Origin: Atrichornis clamosus
Taxonomy: Eukaryota > Chordata > Aves > Passeriformes > Menuridae
Length of the DNA stretch: 64,000 nt
Assembly: GCA_013400975.1 (NCBI GenBank)
Contig: WBMZ01005341.1
Coordinates: 248,001 to 312,000, forward strand
Reading direction: 5' to 3'
Positions within the stretch are counted from its first letter, which is position 1, and each line of letters begins with the position of its first letter. The notes under the pieces were generated by a model, which saw only the letters and a program-made list of their open reading frames with translations, had not been told where the DNA came from and made no database searches. Shown in pieces: positions 1 to 11,800 of this stretch. The position numbers and the translations under genes were made by a program.

Positions 1-2179
1 AGTTGTTCGAATGAGGTGATGATGTTAACATAGTTTGGATCTTTCTCAGGCCCATCTATAACACTCTGCCTGTGCATGGCACAAAAAATCCCCAAACTGA
101 AACTTGGTTATTCAGTAATTTAAAAACGTGATTGTAGTGTGTTAGATGTTTTGACAGCATTTGGTAATTGTTCAAATTATTCTTAAATGTGCATGGTTTT
201 TTTGGTATTTCTGACCCTTAGTGTGTGTGACTGACCTTTAGCTCCAACACAAGCAGCTTTGTTAGAACTTGTTTTAGTTGTACAGCCATACCTCCATGCA
301 AATGAAAATCTTCCCTCAACACAAACTCAGCTCTCCAGGCCAACCTGGTACACAACTCAGTGATGATGAACCATTGTCCCCAAAATTTGACCCCCTCCAA
401 AAGGATAAGCTGGCATCAGTGATAATGATAGTTTGTTGTTTTAAAAATAAAACAGGCATCAGAAACCAAGATTTTCATTTCACTGGACTAATCTGTGCTT
501 GTGACTGTAGATGTTTTGTGCCTCTTCTTTTCTGAGAAATTGTGGTTTGGGTTTGCTACGGTCCTTATTATTCACTTCCAGAACTTTCCTTCTAATGCCA
601 GTGGATTGGCTTTTCTTCAGCCTGAACTGTAGTAGCCACAGTTGATCTTTAATTCCTGTTCCTGTCTTAACACATTACCTCTTCCCTGAGTTAATGGATA
701 GCTCTGCCTCTGTCTCTGCTTTTCCTTCAGGGGCACTTGTGGACTCTGTCCAGTTCCTGCCACTTCCACACTCAGTGTTTCCAGTCTGGTCCGTTCAGTC
801 TGCACTGCCAGTGCTGTTACTGGCTTTTCTTTTCTTACCGATACGGAAATACTCTTAATTCCATAAAATACCCCAGGCTGATGATTTCCAGTTCTGTCAT
901 TCACAAGAGGAACTGCAGGCACTCAAGGCCTTTATCCAGTCTTAGCTCTGATCCAGTGTGGAAGCTTCCAGTGCTGTGCACTGGGCAGGGACTGTGCTCT
1001 GGTCAGTGTGTTTCCATTGCTCAGCCAAACCTGGCTCTGCTGTTCTTGCCTGAGCAAGGGAGCAGCTCCCTGTCCAAATCTCTGCAGGATTTGCCATGTC
1101 TTTTCCAATACTTGGCTGTTTCATGATGTCTCGATGCTGCTGCCATCTCCTAAATCAGCAGAGCATGAAGTTATGGTTTGAGCCTGGCCAGTGACCAGGA
1201 ACTCCCCAGCTCACGGACTTCCTCCCCCTTCTCGCAGCCGGACAGAGAAGAGGGAGGGGAAAAAAAAATNATCGACCTGCTCGTTTTGCACTTCTTCTTT
1301 CTAATTCCTGTCTTGCTCTGACCCAGCTTTCTTACCAGCAGCTATTACATCTTCCAGCCTCACTGAGCTCTGTGAGGGGCAGGATCTCTGATTTTCCTGT
1401 ACCTTGCACTGAGGTTTGCTGGTAGGTGTAAGTGCAGGACAAATCAATGTCTTGAATGCAGTGTGTTTATTTGTGTGCTGTTTCTATAACACGGAATTTT
1501 AGCGTGGAGCAAATGAAGAGTGACTGAGTTACAGGAACATCATGGAGCACTTTGGGAACACTCCTCTTTATGCAGACATGAAGGGAACCCCCTCAGGTTT
1601 AAATAAATCGTTGGGTTTTTTTGTTGGAGGTTTCTTTTTTTTGAAGGTCATGGCATTACTCAACTTGTTAATTAAACATTTCATAGGAGAGATGTCCCCA
1701 TCAGGATCTGCATTCCCACATCCCTCCCACAGTGAGCTTTGATTTTATAAGACACATCAGAAACAAATCATGTAGGAACTTTTGATCCAACAGATGTGTT
1801 TTATCCCCTTTTTGAGCTTTCCCAGCCTCTCTTTGTTGTAAATTTGCATGTTTATTGCAAGTCCTCTCATAAATTGTCTTTCTTGATTACTAACAGAGCC
1901 TGTTTTGGTGATATCCGTTGTGCTATCCCTTAATGATCCAGTTCCTCTTAATTTGGTGAGAGCACTTGGTAATGTTTAAAACCTGGACAGTGCTTGGCAT
2001 TTTTCCACTCAGTCTGTTTTATTTTTCATAAATATTTTGATCTGCAGGTCCCTTTAGACCAATGTGGAAACTTTACACTTAATATTTGCATTTCCATTAT
2101 CACACTGATCTCTTGCAGGCAAAGAGCAGAAATGAAAAAACTCATAAAAAGTTGGACTGATTATCAGCTTTTAGGTTAT

Positions 2180-2450
2180 GGGTTGTTTAGCCTGAAGCAA
2201 AAGGAGGGTCAGGAGGGACCCTGTCACTCTCTAAAACTGCTTGAAAGGAGGTTGTAGCCACATGGGAGTTTGTCTCTTCTCCCACATAACAACAGGACTT
2301 GAGCAAACAGCCTCAAGTTGCTCCAGAGGAGGTTTAAACTGGATGTTGAGACAAATTTCTTCACTAAAAGGGTGGTCAGGTATTGAAACAGGCTGCCCAG
2401 GGAACTGGTGGAGTCACCATCCATGAAAATGTTCAAAAATACCAAAACTA
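2180..2450 (+). mobile_element. CR1 LINE 3' fragment
   Basis: The stretch with 'ggaggttgtagcc', 'gtctcttctcccac', 'cctcaagttgctcc', 'aggctgcccaggga' and 'ggagtcaccatcc' follows the same order as the longer CR1 copy at 33330-34122. It is a decayed 3'-UTR/ORF2-end piece of an avian CR1 retrotransposon, 5'-truncated as usual. There is no coding capacity. Confidence 0.85.
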
Positions 2451-3077
2451 AATAGTTCATGAAGTTCTCCACTTAAGTGCTTTCTGTTTTCACCCAATTT
2501 AACTGTGGGCATCATTTTCATTTTAATGGAATGGCAGCATGTCTTCTCATTCTTAGGAGACTGTTCTCTCTTGGACTAGTTTGACCCTTCAGAGATTCTG
2601 CTTGCACCATAATTTCAGTCAGGTGAGGACAGTTTACATTCCTCCAGGCACCCCCAGCCTGGCTGAGGAGCTGGCTGGGACCACTGGAGCTGCCTGGGAC
2701 CTGCTGTGTCCAGCATGGAACTCTCCTCAGGTGCAAACACCTGGACTATCCAGTGGAAACCCCAATACAGCCATGCATGTCCCATTTCTTTAAAAGAATA
2801 TAGAATTGGGCAAAAATGTTGTGGGTTTCAACTTGTGAAAAGCAACATATGCTTTAACTGGGATGCTGTTAGTAAGAAATTTTGAGTTCAGACCTGCAGG
2901 GGTACTAATGAATATTTGGTATTTTATTTGGGATATAAACTGTAAAAGGATGAGCACCAACTTGGGAAGCCGTGACTGAAGTGAGCAGTTTGTATTCAGA
3001 GAGCATGTAGGCGTCTGTAAGGTCGGTAGTTCCATGCAGATTCTTTTTCTTTAATTATATCCAGTGAAAGAGGAGGC

Positions 3078-3156
3078 ATAGAATCACAGAAGAATCATAG
3101 GATAGCTCAGGTTTGCTGATACCTTTAAAAATCATCCAGTTCCAACCTCCTAGTAC
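3078..3156 (-). mobile_element. CR1 LINE 3' terminus, antisense
   Basis: 'catagaatcacagaagaatc' followed by 'atcatccagttccaacctcc' is the reverse complement of the CR1 3' end (GGTTGGAACTGGATGAT...GATTCTGTGATTCTATG). Only the terminal ~80 bp is clear. The ORF that runs from here to 4126 starts inside this fragment. Confidence 0.8.
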
Positions 3157-6100
3157 TACAATCTCTGTGCACCACCGGTACTACTCAATAGTAGGGGGTG
3201 TTTTTTTGATGCCTGGATGCCTTTGTGTTTGTTGGGGGTTTTTTTGGTTTTTTTTAAACATCTACTTGCTTTTACAGTTTTCTCTGTCCATTTACAGCCC
3301 TGCACTTGGCACACATCTCCAGCAGCCAAATGGGGGGTCTTTTCCCTTTTTCCAGGCAGTGCAGACACCAGGCTGTGGCTGTGGCTGTGGTTGCGGCAGG
3401 CTGTGGCACCTGGTGCCAGGTGCTCCTTCCTTCTTCTCAGGGCTGAGCCTGTGTTGTCCACATTTCCCAGTCCCATCAGCCCAGAGGACAAAGGTCCAGA
3501 TCTGCTGCTCTGCTGGTGATGAGCACAAAACCAGTCATGCCCTGTGGAGCTTGGCGAGGGACAGTGAAAAGGAAGATGATCAGATAGAACAGTTTGGATA
3601 TGGTGGACCCATGCCTGCTGCTTGGTTTCCCAATGCATCTGGAAGCAAATACTCATTTATAACTTGGGTCAGAGTCTCTGCTTTTGTCTGTCTATCCTCA
3701 TCTTTTCCTCACAGTTTTCCAGATGGCTTCAATTCTTTTCACCTTCCCTTCACTTCCTTCACTTTTCCTTCTATTCCTTCACCTGTCCCATGGTTCATCT
3801 TTTTCAAACTCTACTTGTTAACTGCACCATACTACTCTTCAACTAACTACGTAAGACCACTTCTATTCACAATCTCCTTATCTCACAAAATGCATAGAAA
3901 GGGCTTGCTTTTACAGTGGAATCAAGATTTTGTTTTGTTACAATTTATTATGTTTTATTATGATCCTTGCTTTGCATTTTGCACTAATAGGAAGCGGTTC
4001 AGTAAGTGGAATGGAGACTTGCGGGAACAGAATGAGATTCTCGTCGTTAAGGAAATTGAATACTACACTGGAAAGTTAGATTCTCTCTTTATCTCCCTTA
4101 GATCCTCTTTGATAGGTAGTCTTTGACTTCAGCACACATTAGCAGTTGCCACCTGTGGTTTTTCTCACATTTTTAGGAGGTTGGAGGAGAGGGGAAAAGC
4201 AATCTGATCTGATCTGAGGTCAGTCCCTTGAACATGTGAAGCATTGTGGCCCTGCAAGTGTTATGAAATCCTTCCTATCAAGTGTAATGAAATCATTCAC
4301 TGATCTTTCTGAAGTCCCCTAATAGGATACTACAAACACAAATAAAAAAAAACCCTAGAGGAAATTAAAACTCCATCTTTAGAATACACTTTGAATACTG
4401 TGCAGTTAAAATGCAATGGAGCTCCATATTAAAGAGCAAGGAGAATTATTTTGAATAGCTGCATATTAATTGTGCATCTGTTACCTTGATTTAAAAATAG
4501 AGAATGGTAAGGTTAATTGTGCAATTTAATGAGGTTCTTTTAACAGAGGAAGACTGTGTGTTCCACCAGTAACACATGTGATTAATCAGCATCGTCTAAG
4601 CCTTAAATCCACTGCCAAATGTAGGAACAGCATTGGAATAACCAGCAGTAGCAGCATAACTTGGTAAAACTATACACCAGAAAACAGGATGATTTCACAA
4701 CTAATAACTGACAGCTGATGTAGGTGTCAGGTAGAATTTCAGGTTCTTTTGAATGTTCTTCACAGCCCTGGGGAGGCCTGCATAGCAGTGGGCAGGACCC
4801 TTGTGTCTGTTTCTCCAAGCTTGATGTCTTTTGCCCAGTTTCATCCGGGTTGAATCTTCCTCTGCCCAATACAGTCTCTCTTTTTTGGGTACCTACCCCC
4901 CCAGTCTTTACTGCCAGGCTGCACTTTCATGCCATTGGCTCATCCTTGTCACTCTGTCTGTTTCCTTCCCCCAGAGTTATCATTTACCCTAACATATCAC
5001 AGTACCTTTATCTGCCACCTCATCCTGCTTATATAATCTTACTCTCCTTCCTCTGCCCCCCAGTTTCAGGTGCTTGGTCTGTTCACTTTACCGAGCTGCT
5101 CCAGGTCTTCCAAATAGCAGCTTCTTGTTTCCCTTCTTTTCTGCAACTTCCTTTTCAACATCCCCCGTCAGAAAGATCAAAACAGATGATGTTGCTGAGC
5201 CAAATGATGCTTTTCTACCTGTAGGCAGCAAAAAAATTGTACTAAAATAGTGTATTTTGCCATGTTGATTGTGGCTTCTGGGTATTGAGCACTTCTCTGC
5301 TCAGTCCCTAAATACACAAAGGTGGGACTGTGATTTACAACTATAATGTCTGGAGATTTTAACATGAGAGAAAAACAAGTGAGAATTTACATGATTTTGT
5401 TTAAACACTGTATGTCACCATTTTCTACAAGTGTGGCTATTCCATTATCTCTCAGGTCACTTTATCAGGATTACAATGATGTACAGAGTGAAACACATTT
5501 TAATTACCCATCTTCTCTCCTTCCCTGCATCCTCCAATCTACTGTAAGGGTGTTTTACTAAAGAATTAGTAACTTTCCCATCATCCTTCCACACATGAAT
5601 GCAAAGAGTCACATCAAATCCACTAGGAAAAAAACCCCTTGAATATGTACATCCAAGCTTTTACACACAATGCCACTATCAAAGAAAGACTGGCAAGGAT
5701 TTGAAAATAGTTTACAAGAAGCTGACTTACTCTCTGGCACTAAACATTATTATTGTATAATCTCAACCCAGTGTGAAATCAACATGATAATATGTGCTTT
5801 AATGATTTATTTCAGTTGTCTTACTTGGAATTCCAAGTTGGATTCAATTGTTTTATTTATATGTTAGCACCTAGGACATCTTGGAGATAAAAGAAAAGCA
5901 TTCCTTACTAGGGAGATGAGATAGTGTCACACCTTCTGCAAGTGATTTATTGGAGTTATTTGTTGCGAATAAAAAAGAGCTTTTATATTCTGCATACGTT
6001 GTTCCTTCAGATGAGAGTTTGCCAAAAGGTCTGTATTAGTGGTTAGAAGGAGTTGTGTTGATATGCTGCTCTTTATAAATGTATGGAACATTCTTTTGAA

Positions 6101-6224
6101 TCACATAAGTTTCCCTGAGAGATTGTGATGATTATTGCTTCAGGCACTTACATTATTTCACGTTGAGTGAGGTTATTTGACAACTTGTAAAAGCTTTAAT
6201 CCTGTTTTCTTCTTGTTTACACAG

Positions 6225-6255
6225 AAGGTGAAAGAGCTTTACCATCAATACCAAA
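6225..6255 (+). CDS. PTK2: FAK exon: end of FERM domain (EGERALPSIPK)
   Basis: This 31-nt exon follows TTTACACAG and precedes GTAAGT. It starts in phase: a G from the upstream exon completes the first Glu codon, giving EGERALPSIPK, with the last Lys finished by the next exon. This is the linker right after FERM lobe F3 in FAK (human ~365-375). The very small size is usual for this exon. The match is short but exact to the family, and its phase fits the next exon, so confidence is high. Confidence 0.93.
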
Positions 6256-8779
6256 GTAAGTTTTGTGGTTTCTTTTCTTATATATTGAAAAAAAACGTTT
6301 TGAAAAATAGTTTTGTTTAAGTGATGCTTTTGGACTTTTTGCACATGCCTAATTTTTACTGTTGCTTTTGGATTCCAGGACAAATAGCAGGTGGGGCATA
6401 AAAACCTCACAGAAGCAATAAACTATAAAGATACCAGAAAGAATATCTGAGGAAGAAAGTGCATAATGCATCCATTATATTTGACAGTAACAAAAGCAGA
6501 ATGTTTTGGAAAATACTTGACAGGGATTCAGGCTATTTCTTTTGAGTCCATGAGTAAATCTTATCATAAGAGGGATGCTAAACAGTTTTTGAATTGTGGT
6601 TTCAATCTGTGAGTCAGTCTGTGCTCTTGTTTTTCCTATTTGTCCCCTATTTTGCTTATGTGAAGTACAGAAAATACTTTTTGCTTCTGTCATAAATCTG
6701 TCACATCACCTTTTCTTAATAAAATTTCCATAATGGGGCCAGTTGAAGTTGGGATCTAGGTTCAATGTAATAAAGAATAGTAATTATTCATTTAAATATT
6801 AATATTCCATAGTAAATACTTCTTTTTTTAGATATAGTACCATAGAAAAGTTCTCCTCCAATAATTATTTTGGATGTCTAGAAAACACCAATTCTATGTC
6901 AGGCAAATAGAGATGTGTTTTTTTCCCTGGTTGATTTTATGGTGATACTTTATCAAAGATGTGCTGAGGCAAGTTACCTGCATCTAATAATTCTTATATA
7001 GTATGCTAAGATGCCTCTCTCTGTTTTTCTTCTTTCCAAACTTTAGGGTAAATAAGAATAAGTTTCTGATTTAGCTCTGATTTAGACTATTCCTTGTGTT
7101 GTTGGAGTTGGTGGTCTCTGATGTAGGCAAGCCTGAGGATCCTCTGCTCCCCTGGTGTCAGTGGCTGGGTCTCCATCCTACCTGGAAGTTGTCATGGTTG
7201 TCTCACCTTGCCGTGGGCAGTTCCTTGTTGTGGCCTTCTAAACTTCAGTCCTTAAACCAAGACACTTTTTGGGTTTGGTTTCTTTGGTTGCTTTTTCTTC
7301 CTTTTTTGTAATCTGAGTGTTCTCAGTGGCCACAGTCAGGCCCAGTTTAGAGTCACATGTCACCAGTGTCCTCCTTGAGCCATTATCAGGCAGTGTCACC
7401 CATGTCCAGCAGCACGAGGTAACTGTTGAAAGATCAAATGACTTTCAGTGGTTTATATTGTCTTACCTCTTCCTTTTTCTTTTGGGACACAGGGGCTGTG
7501 CCTGCTTTGACCCAGTCACCTCACTCTGTTTCTTCTTTTATTCCTGGAAGGAGTCCAGAATTATGATTACTTTCTTAACTACTGGTTGGAGTACGGAACA
7601 CAATTTGTTCCTGAATTAGTGGTTACACACAGGTCCTGCTGCAGTCCTCAGTAGCCAGGCAGCTTTCTCATGCTGTAGGAGAAGTTAACATTCAGGGAAG
7701 AAAAGCTGAGGCTGTAAGCAGTAAAATTGGTAACTTTGGTGTGCACTCATGAAACAGGAAAATTTCTTTTTACTTACATAGAAACAACTGAGAAATACAG
7801 AATAACATTCTAATTACATGAAGTTTACCCTTTCTTTATTTGTAAGGATTTCTGGGGTAAAATAAGATTAGAAGGAAAATCTTCTTCCCATTTTTGGGTC
7901 AGTTTACCTAAACTAAATTTGTATGCTTGAGCCTGTTTAACAAGAGCACCATGTGTCCTCCAAGTCTGGAAGCAGAGCAGTGGGCTTTTATCAAATACAT
8001 AAAACTACCAGCCAACAGCATCTTACATCTGGGAAGATTGCCTTTGCCAGATGAAATTCCTGATTTCTGAAGGCATGAAGTTCAGTGCTCTCTGACCATT
8101 AAAATTGTGGTTATATATGTAAGTGACAAAAAATTGAGAATTTGTTAGAATTTCTGATACTAATGAACGTTTATATGTAACATAATATATACATAAGATA
8201 ATGAATATTTATACATAATGAGCAATACATTGATGCATAATGAAAAATATATAATATATATACAACATAATGAATGTTTATACATAATGAGCAATAACAT
8301 TTATATATAATGACCAATGTATTATGTATATATAACATAGTGAACATTTATGCATAACTACATTTAAATGCAATTGGTTTTCTTCATTTAATTGCCATGT
8401 AAATTAATTCCAAATAGTACGGGATAAGTAATCTTACAGACAAAAACTCAATTCATACCCCATTTCCAACAGATCATACAGAAAGTGGAAGCACAGGGAG
8501 ATTGCACACATCTTAAAAGTGTTTACAACTTAGGTTTTGTGTTTTCCTTTAAATTCACTCCGTTTCTGTGAATCACCACGCTAATTAAAATCCACTCTCA
8601 CTCCCCCAGATGGGATGAAGTGGTAGATTCCTTTCTGACTTCTCCCCCCCGCTCGTCCTGTCGCTGGGGGAGGTGGATCAGCCCTGCTAATTACAGTAGG
8701 TGCCTGTTGGGATGAATTCCCAGTGCTTGTGCCCGTGAAGAATGTACAGCATTCAGCGATTCCAACCTCTGTTTTACAG
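6256..8779 (+). other. PTK2: Intron
   Basis: Donor GTAAGT at 6256, acceptor TTTTACAG ending at 8779. The only structure seen is an AT-rich degenerate repeat at about 8160-8365. No transposon or exon was recognised in the rest. Confidence 0.85.
8160..8365. repeat. AT-rich degenerate tandem repeat
   Basis: Variants of 'taatgaatgtttatacataa' and 'atgagcaatacat' recur at least four times with variable spacing (for example near 8200, 8270, 8300 and 8340). This is an imperfect A/T-rich minisatellite inside an intron. Confidence 0.75.
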
Positions 8780-8832
8780 GCTGTCCAACAATGAGAAGCA
8801 AGGAGTGAGGTCTCACACAGTCTCTGTGTCAG
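8780..8832 (+). CDS. PTK2: FAK exon: FERM-kinase linker (LSNNEKQGVRSHTVSVS)
   Basis: This 53-nt exon lies between TTTTACAG and GTAAGG. The first G completes Lys, then LSNNEKQGVRSHTVSVS follows, and the last G opens the next codon. This is the linker just before the Y397 segment (human ~376-392). The RSHTVSVS form is the chicken-like version; mammals have RTHAVSVS. It ends in phase 1, which is the phase of both cassette exons in the next intron, so each can be inserted without a frame change. Confidence 0.96.
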
Positions 8833-11800
8833 GTAAGGCTCATACACCCCCAGGACCCGAGTTCACTTCTGCAGCTGGCAGATGTGCAGGCAGCTTTTGC
8901 ACTCACTGCTGCTCCAGGGCTGCTGACTTCCCAAAAACTGGAGCTGTGCTGCCTTTGTAGAGCAGTTTCTAAAGAGGAACTTCAGTGCAACAGCCATACC
9001 CGTGCAGTTACTTCAAAGCCAGTCAGCTTGTCAGTATTTCCACTTAACTTTGTGATGAAGTCGAATGTCATCTGCTAGACCTTAAATTACCTGAGTATGT
9101 GCTAATTGTGAAAGAGCAGCTTTGAAAAGGGAAAACAGGCAATTAAATATTAATCGTTGCTTTACAGAAAGAAGAAACTTAATAGCTGTTTTTCTGTAGC
9201 TGTTTAGATAAAAGTATTTAATTTTTGCTATTGAAATGACAAGTTAATTGAGGGATGGGTATGTGGGGTAATATGTGTTGTTTCTGTACCTTACAGGCTT
9301 CTTAGATTCCTCTACGTTACTGCAGGTTTTTTAAAAGTTTTTATGCTTGAGAGAGAACATTTTTCTGTTACAGAATCTTAATTTTGAAGGATTGATTCAG
9401 TCTCTTGGTAGAAAATGCATTTCTAAATCCATATACATAATATTTATTAAGGAGATTTTAATGCAAAAGTGTATTTATATTATGATCTGTTCCTATAGGT
9501 TTCTAGTATTTGGCCATAAACTTGAGGAACCAATACTGTGACTCAGTGGATTTCCCACCCCTGACTTAGAGGGAGGCTTCAGCCCTACTTTAACATTTAT
9601 GTGAGCACTTAGTGGCACATATTCAAAAACCCAACATATTTCATACAAGAAGGAGAAAAGATATGTAGACAATTGATTAATTTCCTACTATTCAGATTCC
9701 TTTCTCCCACCCTTACCCATTTCTTAAAGATGTTTGAGATTCACTCCTTGGCATAGGAAACCCAAGTAAATGGATATCGTGCAAGGAAGTAGCTGAGAGG
9801 ACCTGGAGTTAAAATGAGGATAAAGCTGCAGTGGTGTAATAGAGCTTCATCAGTTACTGTGGCCTCTCAGAGTCAAATAGCAGCTCTTCCTTCCGTGCCT
9901 GTCAGGCCAGCATGGTTGGTCAGGTAGATAAACATGAAGCATGGTCAGCATGTTCTCTTTCGATTCTTACCTGTGTGGTTCATTCTAGATGTTAAAAAAG
10001 TTGAAGTTTCTGAAGTGATAAGCATTGTGCTTTTTAATCACTCCACTCACCCCCAGAAAGGCTAATCTTCAGTACAAAGACATCATACCGTCTGCAGCCT
10101 CAATTTTCACCCCTTCAGTTTTTCTGAGAATGCCGATATATTTTTACTGTTAAAAACAGTAATAAATGTTTACTTCATGATCCGTTATTGCTGTCGATTT
10201 GACTTTGCAAATTTAGGTTCCTTTTGCTGAAGTTCTCTTGTGTCTCAGAGCACAAACAATTCTCTTTTAAAGTAGCATTTTGAAGTTAGTGTCGGGAAAT
10301 CAGTTGTAATACCTCCAGCTCTGACATTCAGGGCAGCACATAAAGGTGGATGATGGGGAAATGAGACTTCTGCTGTAGCACCACAGAAGAAACAGAAGCA
10401 GCAGTGCTGGAGGTGAGCTGGTTGTTCAGGTGAATGTCAAGGACTCTGTAAGGTGCAAAGCTGGCTTCTGTAAGCAGTACAATAAAATTAAATCAGAACA
10501 CATCATTCTCATTCTTGCCAAAACTATGTTGGTATTATTCTTGTATTGTAGTCATGTTTTATATCTTTCCACAATGAAATTACTGTGCTCAATGCTTGTT
10601 TTTTATACCATATTACAGACCACTGGAAACACTGACATAATGCTGGAATGGTTGAAGCCAATGCATTTAATATTCAGTCTCGAGGATTTGTTCTTCTTTT
10701 AATATAATGGCACAGAACACATAAATACTTTTTTGTTGTTGGGTTTTTTTCCCCCCCCAAATTATTTGAAAGGCACTGAGGATGGCATGGATGTCATCGT
10801 ATTAAATTTGAACCCCAGGCAGATTGCAGAGATGAAGTTACCTGGTAGGGGTTATTCTCAGGAGCTGCTTTCCGTAAGAATCTCTTGAGTCCCCAGATGA
10901 ATCAGTTTGTTATAAATGAAGTAATACTTGATGTGGATGCAGAGGAGTGTCACTCCTGTTGTTATGTGGAACTGATCCATCAGTGTGGAACAAGAGAGGC
11001 AACAGCTGTGCATGATGCTCCGTGCACCCCAGGCACAGGTCAGCAGAGCCTGACAGCAGCCAGTGCAGAGCCAGCTGTGGGGGTGCTGCCGTGGGGTGCA
11101 GAACAAGAGCTTTTCTCTGACATTTCAAGGGCCTCAGATAAGACCAGCTTTTATAACTCACATCTGTTAACATGCTTCATACCTTTGACAATTTAAATCA
11201 TAAATTAACTCTGCTGTTTGATTTCAGGACATTGTTTTCCCCTTTGTTTAGACCTCTCCTGATGCTAGAGATAAATAGCAAAAATCTGAGAGATTCAGCA
11301 AAAAAATTAAGCAGTCAGGCATATTTATAGTATTAACATGCTTAGGTTGCAAGGAAAGTTTCACCATGAGTTCCTCACCACAGTTGGGGGAAACCAGCAA
11401 CATCCAAATCCAGTGTGAAACATGATTTGTGGCCTAAAAGTTCAGGTATTTGTCTGAAGCTTTGTAGATTTAAAAAGGAACATGTTAATGAAAGGCGCCT
11501 TGTCTTTTTGAAATATTTATTAACATACCTTGGAATATTTCTGGTGTAGTGAAGTGAAAAGTTGGTCTTTTCCAAGTGCTTCAGTATTCCAAAGCATACA
11601 AAGATTGAGGGTTTGTTAATCCTTTTGGGGTTTTTTTTCTCCTTTAAATAAAGGCCTTTTCAAACCAGTGAAGAGTGAAGTTGATTTTAGGAATCCAAAG
11701 CAGCAAATTACTGGATGTAGGAGACTGTGTGTCTCTGAACCAGGTTTCCACACAAGTCTTACTGCTTCTGTTTCTTCTGGTGTTAAAAGTCTGCCTGGCT

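Larger units (their letters stand above)
1..6224 (+). other. PTK2: Intron (3' part) upstream of the first exon in the window
   Basis: No exon was recognised here. The preceding FAK exon, which should end near IIRPQK, was looked for and not found, so it lies upstream of the window. Contents: a CR1 fragment at 2180-2450 (+), a short CR1 tail at 3078-3156 (-), a GGCTGT-type short repeat near 3371-3400 and one ambiguous base at 1270. The intron ends in a normal pyrimidine tract plus ACAG at 6221-6224. Confidence 0.85.

Noticed and set aside
1270..1270. Ambiguous base after an A run
   Set aside because: A sequencing or assembly uncertainty in an intron, with no biological meaning, although it shows that homopolymers in this assembly are not fully resolved.
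3113..4126. Longest open reading frame on the + strand (337 codons)
   Set aside because: It starts inside an antisense CR1 tail and crosses low-complexity T-rich sequence, and its product has no recognisable domain. The better-looking end (KRFSKWNGDLREQNEILVVK) follows an AG but matches no part of FAK that I know. It is most likely a chance open frame in an intron.
5100..5230. Possible upstream FAK exon end near 'cgtcagaaagatc'
   Set aside because: No donor follows, and the translation does not give the expected IIRPQK segment.
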